Origin: Myxococcus fulvus
GTDB lineage: Bacteria > Myxococcota > Myxococcia > Myxococcales > Myxococcaceae
DNA: 64,000 bases
Reading direction: 5' to 3'
Assembly (NCBI RefSeq): GCF_900111765.1
Contig: NZ_FOIB01000002.1
Coordinates: 682,001-746,000 of the forward strand
Shown: one piece after another, positions 10,329 to 18,446 of the stretch
Numbering within the stretch: position 1 is the first letter of the stretch
Layout: each line of letters begins with the position of its first letter
The notes under the pieces: generated by a model
What the model saw: the letters and a program-made list of their open reading frames with translations, nothing else
Told to the model about the DNA's origin: nothing
Databases searched by the model: none
Translations under genes and position numbers: made by a program

Positions 10329-11960
10329 ATGAATCCCCCTTCGGCAACGGGCACGCAGCTGGGCCAGCCCAACTCCACGGCCATCCTCTTCTTCCTGCTC
10401 TTCGTGGGCGTCACCCTGGCAATCACGTACTGGGCGGCGCGCAAGACGAAGACCACGTCCGAGTTCTTCGCGGCGGGCGGCGGCGTGAGCGCGCTGCAGA
10501 ACGGCTTCGCGCTGGCGGGCGACTACATGAGCGCCGCCAGCTTCCTGGGCATCGCGGGCCTGGTCGCCATGTCGGGCTTCGACGGCCTCATCTACTCGGT
10601 GGGCTGGCTGGTGGGCTGGCCGGTGGTGACGTTCCTCATCGCCGAGCCCCTGCGCAACCTGGGCAAGTACACCTTCGCGGACGTCGTCGCGTACCGGCTC
10701 AAGCAGACGCCGGTGCGGCTGGCCGCGGCGCTGGGCACGCTCACCGTGGTGAGCTTCTACCTGATTGCGCAGATGGTGGGCGCCGGCAACCTCATCCACC
10801 TGCTCTTCGGGCTGTCCTACGAGGTCGCCGTCGTCATCGTCGGCGCGGTGATGATCCTCTACGTGCTCTTCGGCGGGATGATCGCCACCACGTGGGTGCA
10901 GATCGTGAAGGCCGTGCTGCTCCTGGCGGGCGCGTCCGCGCTGGCGTTGGCGGTGCTCTACAAGTTCGGCTTCAGCCCGCTGGCGCTCTTCAGCGAGGCC
11001 ACCCGTCAGTACGGCGAGCAGACGCTGGCGCCGGGCGCGCTGGTGAGCAACCCGCTGGAGACGATTTCACTGGGCCTGGCGCTGATGTTCGGCACCGCGG
11101 GGCTGCCGCACATCCTGATGCGCTTCTACACGGTGCCGGACGCGAAGGCCGCGCGCAGCAGCGTGTTCTACGCCACGGGCCTCATCGGGTACTTCTACCT
11201 GGTGACGTTCATCCTCGGCTTCGGCGCGTCGGTGCTGGTGGGCCGTCAGGCGATTACGAGCGTGGACAAGGGCGGCAACATGGCCGCGCCCATGCTCGCG
11301 GAGGTGGTGGGCGGCACGGGCTTCCTGGGCTTCATCTCCGCGGTGGCCTTCGCCACCATCCTCGCGGTGGTGGCCGGCCTGACGCTGTCCGGCGCGGCGG
11401 CGCTGTCGCATGACTTGTGGTCCAGCGTGGTGCGCAAGGGCCAGGCCCCCGAGCACGAGCAGCTCAAGGTGGCGCGGCTGGCGAGCCTCTTCCTGGGCGT
11501 GCTCGCCGTCATCCTGGGCGTCGCCTTCAAGGGGCAGAACGTGGCCTTCATGGTGGGGCTGGCCTTCGCGATTGCCGCGAGCGCCAACTTCCCCGCGCTG
11601 CTGTTGTCCATGGCGTGGAAGAAGTTCACCACCTACGGCGCGGTGGCCAGCATGTTGACGGGCTCTTTCAGCGCGGTGGTGCTCATCTTCCTGTCGCCCA
11701 CCGTACAAGTGGACCTGCTCAAGAACACGAGCGCCCTGTTCCCGCTGAAGAATCCAGGCATCATCACCATGCCATTGGCTTTCATCGTGGGGGTGCTCGT
11801 GTCGCTGATGTTCCCGGAGCGCGAGTCCAGCGAGCGCTTCGCCGAGGTGAAGCACCGCATGCACATGGGCGCGGGCAAGCCTTCCGGGGCACCCGTGGCC
11901 GCGGCGGCCTCGGTGGAACACCCAGGTCCGACACCGACCCCCACGCCCAGCAAGGCGTAG
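10329..11960 (+). CDS. actP: Cation/acetate symporter ActP
   Basis: 543-residue member of the sodium/solute symporter family with about 13 membrane helices. Family segments are visible: [14 protein letters not shown] near the N-terminus, [14 protein letters not shown], and the loop [16 protein letters not shown]. It should import acetate (and possibly other short monocarboxylates) for the acetyl-CoA synthetase encoded upstream. The C-terminal 30 residues are Pro/Thr-rich and extend past the last helix. RBS GAGAGGAACC precedes the ATG. It is the last gene of the operon; a strong hairpin follows at 12013-12043. Confidence 0.96.
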   Translation: MNPPSATGTQLGQPNSTAILFFLLFVGVTLAITYWAARKTKTTSEFFAAGGGVSALQNGFALAGDYMSAASFLGIAGLVAMSGFDGLIYSVGWLVGWPVVTFLIAEPLRNLGKYTFADVVAYRLKQTPVRLAAALGTLTVVSFYLIAQMVGAGNLIHLLFGLSYEVAVVIVGAVMILYVLFGGMIATTWVQIVKAVLLLAGASALALAVLYKFGFSPLALFSEATRQYGEQTLAPGALVSNPLETISLGLALMFGTAGLPHILMRFYTVPDAKAARSSVFYATGLIGYFYLVTFILGFGASVLVGRQAITSVDKGGNMAAPMLAEVVGGTGFLGFISAVAFATILAVVAGLTLSGAAALSHDLWSSVVRKGQAPEHEQLKVARLASLFLGVLAVILGVAFKGQNVAFMVGLAFAIAASANFPALLLSMAWKKFTTYGAVASMLTGSFSAVVLIFLSPTVQVDLLKNTSALFPLKNPGIITMPLAFIVGVLVSLMFPERESSERFAEVKHRMHMGAGKPSGAPVAAAASVEHPGPTPTPTPSKA

Positions 11961-12012
11961 CGCCACCGAGATAGCCCTCCTCCGTCACTGCTCCTGGGGA
12001 GGAGGGCGGGGG

Positions 12013-12043
12013 TGGGCCCCGGGCCTCCAAGGGGCCCGGGGCC
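12013..12043. terminator. Strong 12-bp GC hairpin between convergent genes
   Basis: A perfect 12-base-pair stem (arms 12013-12024 and 12032-12043, 7-base loop) sits 52 bases after actP and 12 bases after the end of the convergent ECF sigma gene. Poly-U is short (CTCTTACT on plus), but the stem is very stable and symmetrical, so it likely ends transcription from both sides. Confidence 0.65.
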
Positions 12044-12055
12044 CGCCCCTCTTAC

Positions 12056-12637
12056 TCAATCCCTGACACCAGACGTCCCGGAGAGCTTCTCCCGCAGGCG
12101 CATGCGCGCGCGGTGCAGGCGGCTCTTGTGCGCGCGCACGTCGATGCCCGTCCGACGCGCGGCCTCCTCCGCGGACAGGCCCTCCACGTCCCGGAGGAGC
12201 AGCGCCTCCCGGTCCGACGCGGACAGCGTCCCGAGCGCCTCCCGCAACACCGCCCCCAGCCCGCGCGCGTGCGCCACGTCGTCGAACGAGGGCTCGGGGG
12301 AGGCCACCTGCCGCGCCACGGACGCGTCGAGCGGCACGCGGACCCCTCCGCGCGCCTCCTTGCGGCGCTCCCGTGAGCAGTGTGAGCGCGCCACCTGGTA
12401 GAGCCAGGTCGACAGCCGCGCCTGCCCCCGGAACGCATGGAGGCCCCGGAACGCCGTCACCAGCGTCTCCTGGAGCACCTCCCTGGCCGCGTCCTCGGAG
12501 CCGCACAGGCGCAGCCCGAAGCGGTACACCGGAGAGGAATATCGGGCGAGCAGCGCCTCCAGCGCCTCCCGGTCCCCCCGCCGCGCCGCCGAGACGAGCA
12601 CCGCGTCGCTCCGCCCCTTCGCCCTCTGTGTCACCAC
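12056..12637 (-). CDS. ECF-type RNA polymerase sigma factor
   Basis: 193-residue sigma70-family protein with region 2 (about residues 25-95: ARYSSPVYRFGLRLCG, DAAREVLQETLVTAF, LSTWLYQVARSHCSRERRK) and region 4 (LGTLSASDREALLLRDVEGLSAEEAA, then a helix-turn-helix). It would direct polymerase to a small stress or surface regulon. No anti-sigma factor gene adjoins it. GTG at 12637 is chosen because GGAGAGG lies 8 bases upstream; an ATG at 12706 in the same frame would add 23 residues lacking any domain. It is divergent from the sulfur-transport pair, with about 205 bases between. Its regulon is unknown. Confidence 0.88.
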   Translation of the reverse strand: MVTQRAKGRSDAVLVSAARRGDREALEALLARYSSPVYRFGLRLCGSEDAAREVLQETLVTAFRGLHAFRGQARLSTWLYQVARSHCSRERRKEARGGVRVPLDASVARQVASPEPSFDDVAHARGLGAVLREALGTLSASDREALLLRDVEGLSAEEAARRTGIDVRAHKSRLHRARMRLREKLSGTSGVRD

Positions 12638-12842
12638 GTTCCTGTCCTCTCCGCGCGTCGGGGCCCCCAGGGAGCCCGGGCTCCATGCCCGCCTGCCCGA
12701 GGGCACATACCCGCCTCAACACGGCCCCCTGAATCCTTTTTCCCGGCTGCGGGCTCTCACGTCCCGACCGGCGACGTGCCACGCTCGTCAGCCGGTCGCA
12801 CCCGCTTTCCTCGATTCTCTTCCTCGTCAGGTGCCTGCATCG

Positions 12843-13268
12843 ATGAACACGTTCCTCCTGCCCCTCCTGGGCGGTGTCCTGCTGGGCCTGGGCGCGGCCC
12901 TCCTGCTCCTCTTCAACGGCCGCATCGCCGGCATCAGCGGCATCACCGGGGGTCTCTGGGCGCCCTCGTCGGGTGACACCGGCTGGCGCGTGGCCTTCAT
13001 CGGCGGGCTGATGCTGGGCGGCGTGGTGCTGGCGGCCGTGCGGCCGGCGGTGCTCGGCGCGCCGGTGCTCACCGGGGTGGGCACCACGCTCCTCGCCGGG
13101 CTGTGCGTGGGCTTCGGCACGCGGCTGGGCAGCGGCTGCACCAGCGGCCACGGCGTGTGTGGCCTGGCGCGGGGCTCCAAGCGCTCGCTGGTGGCCACGC
13201 TGACGTTCATGGCGGCGGGCGCGGCCACCGTCTTCGTCACCCGGCACCTCCTGGGAGGTGCGTCATGA
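12843..13268 (+). CDS. YeeE/YedE-family transporter, N-terminal half protein
   Basis: 141-residue membrane protein with four hydrophobic helices. It carries the family signature GTRLGSGCTSGHGVCGLARGS with two cysteines, close to the conserved motif of the thiosulfate importer TsuA (YeeE). In TsuA the conserved cysteines handle sulfur during transport. Here the transporter is split into two short proteins, a known arrangement; this is the first half. An in-frame GTG at 12831 is an alternative start. The stop overlaps the next start (ATGA), so both halves are coupled. Confidence 0.88.
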   Translation: MNTFLLPLLGGVLLGLGAALLLLFNGRIAGISGITGGLWAPSSGDTGWRVAFIGGLMLGGVVLAAVRPAVLGAPVLTGVGTTLLAGLCVGFGTRLGSGCTSGHGVCGLARGSKRSLVATLTFMAAGAATVFVTRHLLGGAS

Positions 13269-13684
13269 AGCAGGTCCTCACGGCGGGCGTCGCGGGGCTG
13301 CTCTTCGCGCTGGGGCTGGGACTGGGCGGCATGACGGACCCGGCGAAGGTGGTGGGTTTCCTCGATGTGGCGGGCACTTGGGACCCGAGCCTCGCCTTCG
13401 TCATGGCGGGCGCGCTGGGCGCGTACGCGCTGGCGCGCGGGCTCATCCTCCGCCGCGAGGCCCCGGTGCTCGCGGAGTCCTTCCCGAAGGCGCCTTCCTC
13501 CTCGGTGGATGGAAGGCTGGTGGCGGGCGCGGTGCTCTTCGGCGTGGGCTGGGGCCTGTCGGGCTACTGTCCGGGGCCGGCGCTGGTGGTGTTGCCGGTG
13601 GGAGGCCTGACGGTGGCGCTCTTCGTGGTGGGGATGGTGGCCGGAATGGGCGTGTTCCGCGCCCTGGTGAAGCAACCTGGGTGA
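13265..13684 (+). CDS. YeeE/YedE-family transporter, C-terminal half protein (DUF6691-like)
   Basis: 139-residue partner of the preceding gene, with about four helices and the motifs LGGMTDPAKVVGFLDV and GWGLSGYCPGPAL, the latter with the cysteine conserved in the second half of YeeE/YedE proteins. The two halves presumably form one channel for thiosulfate or another sulfur compound in the inner membrane. ATG at 13265 overlaps the upstream stop by 4 bases. A weak hairpin (CACA-ACCC/GGGT-GTG, 13695-13717) follows. The substrate is not shown by the sequence. Confidence 0.87.
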   Translation: MKQVLTAGVAGLLFALGLGLGGMTDPAKVVGFLDVAGTWDPSLAFVMAGALGAYALARGLILRREAPVLAESFPKAPSSSVDGRLVAGAVLFGVGWGLSGYCPGPALVVLPVGGLTVALFVVGMVAGMGVFRALVKQPG

Positions 13685-13770
13685 GCAGGCTCATCACACA
13701 CAACCCTCGCGGGTGTGCGGTGCGGGCTGAAGTCACACATTGCGGGGCACCAAATCTCAGACTTCCGGGC

Positions 13771-13795
13771 ATGTGAAGTGATTGGGACATCACAT
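13771..13795 (+). promoter_or_regulatory. Inverted repeat upstream of the DNA methyltransferase
   Basis: Nested inverted repeat: ATGTGA (13771-13776) with TCACAT (13790-13795), and inside it GTGAT (13778-13782) with ATCAC (13789-13793). It lies in a locally AT-richer stretch of the 186-base gap before the methyltransferase gene, about 80 bases from its start. This is a plausible operator; no bound protein can be named. Confidence 0.35.
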
Positions 13796-13870
13796 CCGGA
13801 CATTTGAGTGCGTTTGCAAAGCTTTGAGTGGATCACCGCGAAGGGCGGGGGTGGCTAGGATGACTCCTCA

Positions 13871-15454
13871 ATGCCACGCGCCGCGAATAGGTTGCTGGAC
13901 GTCGACGAAGAGAAGCTCGTCCACCAGTTCCCCGGAATCGACCGCAAGGCGGTGGGGGCGTTCTTCACGCCCGCGCCCCTGGTGGAACGCACGCTATCGC
14001 TCGCGATGGCGCACCTGGGAGCAGGGCCGCTCACGGTGATTGACCCGGCTTGTGGAGCCGGGGCCTTCCTGTCGGCGGCCTCGAAGCTCTGGCCCGGAGC
14101 CCGCCTGTGCGGCCTGGAGCTGGACCCGGCCGTGGCCCGGCTGTGTCAGGCCCGCGTCCCGGAGGCGGACGTGAAGGAGGGCGACACGCTGCGAGGCGGA
14201 CTGGAGCCCATGCTCGCCGCCACGCCGCCCGAGCACCGCGAGCTGTGGGTGGGCAATCCGCCCTACAACGGCACCTCGCCGGTGCTGAAGGACGCGGGCG
14301 CGTACGCGAAGCTGCGGGCGCTGTTGCCGCTGGCGCTGCCGCCGGGCACCAGCCTGCGCGACGACTTCGCCTTCTTCCTGCTCGTCGCCGCGCACCGGCT
14401 GTCCACGCGGCCCGGCGTGCTCGCCTTCATCACCCCGGCGAGCCTCTTGGACGCGTTCCTCTACGCGCCCCTGCGCCAGTCGCTCTTGCGCATGCTGACG
14501 CTGCGCGAGGTGGTGGACCTGGGGCCGGGCGCCTTCGCCGGCACGCAGGTGCGCACGTGCATCACCGTGTGGTCCTCGCTGCCGGGCCACGTGGACCCGC
14601 CGCGCTTCGAGCGCCGGGGGGCGTGGCAGCACTTCACGCCCGAGGCGCCCGAGTGGCGGCTGGCGCCGACGACGCCGGAGGCCAGCGCGCTGGATGCCCG
14701 GTGGAGCGCGGAGGGCGAGCCGCTCACCACGCTCGTCCCGGTGAGCCTGCCCGGGGTGAAGACGCGCTTCGACGAGCTCTTGGTGGACGCGGACCCGGAG
14801 CGGCTGCTCGCGCGCATCCGCGCCTTCGCGGCGTCCTCGCTGGACGACCTGCCGGACTTCGCGCGGGTGCATGGGCTGTCCGAGGAGCTGCTGCCGAAGC
14901 TGCGCGCGCTGAAGGTGGGCTCCGCGCTGGAGGTGGACGCCAAGCACCTGCGGCCCTTCTTCCGGTATGGCGGCGCGCGGCACCGGGGCACGCTGCCTCC
15001 GGAGACACGGGCGTACTGCTACCTGGACCGGCGGCTGATTCCGCGCGGAGACCACCGGCTGCGCGGGCCGTACGACCCGCACGTGGGCGCGGTGAAGCTG
15101 CTCTTCAACGTGCGCGAGCTGCCCCTGTCCGCGGCGCTCTTGCAGGAGGAGGGCTGCGTCCACGACCACCGGCACGCGCGCTTCGCGCCGCTGTACGTCC
15201 CCAAGCGGCTGCGCGACGAGGGCCTGCGCGTGACGCGCTCGTCCACGTCCGCCGAGGAACTGGGGCCGCTGGTGCCCAACCTGTCGCCACGAGGCCTCGA
15301 GTGGGCGGAGACGCTGGGAGGTCCCCTGCCCGCATTCCAGGCCATCGTGCGATTCCTCAACGGTCCCGAGGTACAGCGCACCTGGGCACCGGCCTTCGGC
15401 GCTTCACGCGTGGTGCCGGTGCCGCTGGTAGTGCCACCCATCGGACAGGAGTGA
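13871..15454 (+). CDS. Solitary N6-adenine DNA methyltransferase
   Basis: 527-residue class I SAM-dependent methyltransferase. AdoMet-binding motif I is DPACGAGAFL (about residues 58-67), a motif-II-like LCGLELD follows, and the catalytic motif IV is NPPY (about 134-137), typical of enzymes that methylate adenine N6 in DNA. The last 250 residues would hold target recognition. The general plan resembles Eco57I/type II methylases, but no endonuclease domain is evident in the protein and no endonuclease gene adjoins it. It is thus either an orphan (epigenetic) methylase or a relic of a restriction system. A -10-like TAGGAT (13856-13861), whose AGGA could also serve as the ribosome-binding site, lies just upstream. 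Confidence 0.88.
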   Translation: MPRAANRLLDVDEEKLVHQFPGIDRKAVGAFFTPAPLVERTLSLAMAHLGAGPLTVIDPACGAGAFLSAASKLWPGARLCGLELDPAVARLCQARVPEADVKEGDTLRGGLEPMLAATPPEHRELWVGNPPYNGTSPVLKDAGAYAKLRALLPLALPPGTSLRDDFAFFLLVAAHRLSTRPGVLAFITPASLLDAFLYAPLRQSLLRMLTLREVVDLGPGAFAGTQVRTCITVWSSLPGHVDPPRFERRGAWQHFTPEAPEWRLAPTTPEASALDARWSAEGEPLTTLVPVSLPGVKTRFDELLVDADPERLLARIRAFAASSLDDLPDFARVHGLSEELLPKLRALKVGSALEVDAKHLRPFFRYGGARHRGTLPPETRAYCYLDRRLIPRGDHRLRGPYDPHVGAVKLLFNVRELPLSAALLQEEGCVHDHRHARFAPLYVPKRLRDEGLRVTRSSTSAEELGPLVPNLSPRGLEWAETLGGPLPAFQAIVRFLNGPEVQRTWAPAFGASRVVPVPLVVPPIGQE

Positions 15455-15468
15455 GGCAGCGGTGGGCG

Positions 15469-15491
15469 GCCCGCATGGTTTCCCTGCGGGC
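15469..15491 (+). terminator. Hairpin after the methyltransferase gene
   Basis: GCCCGCA (15469-15475) pairs perfectly with TGCGGGC (15485-15491) across a 9-base loop, 15 bases after the methyltransferase stop. No U-tract follows, so termination would be weak or assisted. Confidence 0.4.
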
Positions 15492-15558
15492 TGCGCGGAC
15501 AACCGCTAGTGTCCACCTTCGCTGAGCAGCTTTCCCCTCTGGAGGAGGACCTCAACCC

Positions 15559-16143
15559 ATGAAGATTCGCGCGCTGCTGACCGCCACCGTTCTCACCGCC
15601 GCCGCGCCCGCGCTGGCCCAGGCCCCCGCGGCGACGCCCCCCGCGCCCGCCCAGGCCGCGCCCGCCGCCGAGGCGCCGGCGAAGAAGGAAGCGCCCAAGG
15701 GCGAGACGGCGAAGGCGACGGTGAAGGACGCGCAGGGCAAGGACGTGGGTGAAATCACCTTCGAGCAGGCCAAGCAGGGCGTCGTCATCAAGGGCGCGCT
15801 GCACGACCTGCCCCCCGGCCAGCACGCCTTCCACATCCACGAGACGGGCAAGTGCGAGGCGCCGGAGTTCAAGACGGCCGGCGCGCACTTCAACCCGACG
15901 AAGAAGGCGCACGGGATGATGGCCCACAAGGGCAAGCACCTGGGCGACCTGCCCAACCTCTACGTGGGCCAGGACGGCAAGGTGCAGTTCGACACGTTCG
16001 CCCAGGGCGGGCTGACGGTGAAGTCGCTGTTCGACAAGGACGGCTCGGCCGTCGTCATCCACGTCAAGGAGGACGACTACGCCACGGACCCGACCGGTGA
16101 CGCCGGCGGTCGCCTGGCGTGCGGCGTGGTGGAGAAGCAGTAG
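15559..16143 (+). CDS. sodC: Cu/Zn superoxide dismutase, exported
   Basis: 194 residues. A Sec signal peptide ends near AQA (residue 22), an Ala/Pro/Lys-rich linker of about 30 residues follows, then the SodC domain. Metal ligands are recognisable in HAFHIHETGKC, GAHFNP and later His/Asp residues; the second half of the disulfide is in GGRLACGVV. The enzyme disproportionates superoxide in the periplasm or outside the cell. The fourth copper ligand sits in VVIHVKEDDY. A good ribosome-binding site (GGAGGAGG) precedes the ATG. It appears monocistronic and is convergent with the lipoprotein gene downstream. Confidence 0.95.
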   Translation: MKIRALLTATVLTAAAPALAQAPAATPPAPAQAAPAAEAPAKKEAPKGETAKATVKDAQGKDVGEITFEQAKQGVVIKGALHDLPPGQHAFHIHETGKCEAPEFKTAGAHFNPTKKAHGMMAHKGKHLGDLPNLYVGQDGKVQFDTFAQGGLTVKSLFDKDGSAVVIHVKEDDYATDPTGDAGGRLACGVVEKQ

Positions 16144-16179
16144 TAGTCCGACTCAGCCGGTGACGGCGCCCGTCTGGCA

Positions 16180-16710
16180 TCACGGCCAGGCGGGCAGCTC
16201 CCGGCGCCAGGAATGGCGCTTCGCACAGCGAGCCTCCTGGAAGTCACTGTAGAACCTGAACGCGCTGTCCTGGATGAGGACGCAGCGCCCCTCGCGACAC
16301 GAAGCCCCCGTGGGAGGCCCCACATAAGTGCCGCACGAGTAACCGCAAAGGGGCTTCAGCGCGTCGTACGCACGCTCCCCCACGCGTTGCCACCAGTCCT
16401 GGTTGACCGCGACGAACACCGGGCCGTGGCCTCCCAAATGGAGGCCCACGTTCATGCTGAGGCAGTCGTGGTCCGCCCGGCACACCGCCTGGTGCTCCGA
16501 GGCGAACAGGAAGCGCCACGCCGCGGATGCGCACTCGGGAGGACCTTGGGGGAGCGCTCCCGACGCATCCCTCACGCCGGCCAGGCACTGCTCGTACTCC
16601 CGCTGCGCGGAGGGCGGGCGCTCGACTGGAACGCGCGCCACGCACCCCGACAGACTCCAGAGCATCACGACAGCAAGCCCACTCCATGGACGACGCCCGC
16701 CAGTGCTCAT
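16180..16710 (-). CDS. Cysteine-rich putative lipoprotein
   Basis: 176 residues; the N-terminal hydrophobic segment ends in a lipobox LSGC (Cys22), so the mature protein should be lipid-anchored in an envelope membrane. The mature part has eight further cysteines (for example CRADHDC, CGYSC, CREGRC), suggesting several disulfides, and ends with Trp/Arg-rich RRELPAWP. No family recognised. It is convergent with sodC, 36 bases away. Confidence 0.75.
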   Translation of the reverse strand: MSTGGRRPWSGLAVVMLWSLSGCVARVPVERPPSAQREYEQCLAGVRDASGALPQGPPECASAAWRFLFASEHQAVCRADHDCLSMNVGLHLGGHGPVFVAVNQDWWQRVGERAYDALKPLCGYSCGTYVGPPTGASCREGRCVLIQDSAFRFYSDFQEARCAKRHSWRRELPAWP

Positions 16711-16771
16711 CGAGCGCAGTCTCTCCTGCGCTCGCCATCCATGTCACGCCCCTCCGGCCGACGCCCCAGGT

Positions 16772-18361
16772 TCAGTGCACGGGCTTCGCGACGGCGGCGG
16801 GCGCCTTCTTCACGGGCGTGAAGCGCAAGTCCTGGAAGTCGAAGCTGAAGTCGGTGAGCGGTGAGACGGGCTGCATGCGCATCTCCCCCACCGCGCCGTC
16901 GGGCTTGAGCGAGAAGGACACGAACGCGTCCGCGTTGAGCGAGCGGTCCTTCCAGCGCGCGACGAAGGTGTCGTATTGCCAGTGCTCCAGCTCGCCCACG
17001 AGGCCCGGCGTGCGGCTGAAGCGCAGCACCAGCTTCTCCGCCTCCCGCGTCAGCGTCACGTCGCCGTACCACGCGTCGCGGAACGTGCCGACGTACGCGT
17101 CGAGCGGGAGCGACGGCTTGCTCTCCGCGTTGCGGCTGCCGCGAAGCCCCGCCACCTGGGCCTCCGCCTTGGCGCGCTTCGCGTCGTCATCCGCCTTGAA
17201 CGCGGCGACCCAGTCCGTGGCGGGCCCGCCCATGAACGCGTCCAGCACCGTCCACATCGGCGCCTCGATGGCCCCGCGCTCCTCCTGGTTGGTCAGCACC
17301 GCGACGCCCAGGTTCAGCTCCGGCACCAGCATCACCCGCGAGTAGTAACCCGGCAGCGCGCCGCCGTGGCCCACCAGCTTGTGGCCCTTGTAGTCGCGCA
17401 AGGACCAGCCCAGCGCGTACGCGGCGAAGTTCGCGCGCAGCCCGGCGAGCGGCTTGGACGGCTCGGTGACGTTCATCACCGTCTGCGCCGCCCACATCTC
17501 CTTCGACTGCGCCTCGCTGAACAGCCGCTTCTTGCCGTCCGTCCCCGGAATCACGCCCTGCGCCACCTGCGTCATCATCCACTTGGACAAGTCGTTGACG
17601 CTGGAGTTGATGGCCGCCGCGGGCGCGTTGTTCTCGAAGCCCATGGGCGAGATGGCCTTGAGCACCCCGTCCGCCTTCGCGTGCGGCGTGGCGACATTGC
17701 CGCTCACGCGCAGCGCCTTGAAGAGCGTGCTGCTGTCGCGCATGCCCACCGGCACGAAGATGCGCTCACGCACGAAGTCGCGCCAGTGACGGCCGCTCAC
17801 CTTCTCGATGACCTTGCCGGCCACCAGGTAGAGGATGTTGTCGTACGCGTACTTGCTGCGGAAGCTCGACGCCGGAGGGAGGTGGCGCAGCTTGGAGACA
17901 ATCTCGTCCTCGGTGAAGGTGGACTGCGGGAAGTAGAGCAAATCTCCCGCGCCCAGCCCCAGGCCGCTGCGGTGCACGAGCAAATCCCGAATCGTCAGCT
18001 CGCGCGTGACGTACGCATCGTGCATCTGGAACGACGGCAGGTGGTCCACCACGCGGTCATCCCACTGCAGCTTGCCCTCCTCGACGAGCATCGCCAGCGC
18101 CACCGCGGTGAAGGCCTTGCTGTTGGAGGCGATGCCGAACAGCGTGTCCGCCGTCACCGGCGTCTTGTCCCCGAGCTTGCGCACGCCATAGCCCTTGGAC
18201 AGCACCACCTTGCCGTCCTTCACCACGGCCACGGCGATGCCGGGCACGTCGAAGGTCTTCATCGCCTTCTCGAGGGTGGCGTCGAAGTCGGCGGGCAGCG
18301 ACTGCGCGAAGGCCGGGGACAGCGGAAGGACGATGAGGAGTAGCGCGAGGACGTGACGCAC
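16772..18361 (-). CDS. Serine hydrolase of the beta-lactamase (class C/AmpC-like) family
   Basis: 529-residue secreted protein. GTG at 18361 begins a clean Sec signal peptide (VLALLLIVLPLSPAFA); the frame upstream to 18589 is not protein-like. The catalytic domain has the S-x-x-K motif SNSK (about residues 79-82), Y-x-N as YDN and the HGG triad in place of KTG, as in esterase-like members of the family. The C-terminal 110 residues form a DUF3471-like beta domain common in these hydrolases. Likely action is peptidase or esterase activity on cell-wall fragments or small substrates in the periplasm; the substrate is not predictable. The next gene upstream on this strand ends 85 bases away. Confidence 0.9.
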   Translation of the reverse strand: MRHVLALLLIVLPLSPAFAQSLPADFDATLEKAMKTFDVPGIAVAVVKDGKVVLSKGYGVRKLGDKTPVTADTLFGIASNSKAFTAVALAMLVEEGKLQWDDRVVDHLPSFQMHDAYVTRELTIRDLLVHRSGLGLGAGDLLYFPQSTFTEDEIVSKLRHLPPASSFRSKYAYDNILYLVAGKVIEKVSGRHWRDFVRERIFVPVGMRDSSTLFKALRVSGNVATPHAKADGVLKAISPMGFENNAPAAAINSSVNDLSKWMMTQVAQGVIPGTDGKKRLFSEAQSKEMWAAQTVMNVTEPSKPLAGLRANFAAYALGWSLRDYKGHKLVGHGGALPGYYSRVMLVPELNLGVAVLTNQEERGAIEAPMWTVLDAFMGGPATDWVAAFKADDDAKRAKAEAQVAGLRGSRNAESKPSLPLDAYVGTFRDAWYGDVTLTREAEKLVLRFSRTPGLVGELEHWQYDTFVARWKDRSLNADAFVSFSLKPDGAVGEMRMQPVSPLTDFSFDFQDLRFTPVKKAPAAVAKPVH

Positions 18362-18446
18362 GAAGGGCTCCAGGCAGGGGCTCGAGGTCCCCTCTCTACC
18401 GCACCTGGCGAACACGCCCCAGCCGCCCTTGTTCCGGGCCGGCGCG

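Noticed and set aside
12637-12706. Longer start of the ECF sigma factor at ATG 12706
   Set aside because: The added 23 residues have no sigma similarity, and the GTG at 12637 has a much better ribosome-binding site (GGAGAGG).
13695-13717. Hairpin CACA-ACCC/GGGT-GTG as terminator of the sulfur-transport pair
   Set aside because: The stem has a bulge and there is no U-run; too weak to list as a terminator on its own.
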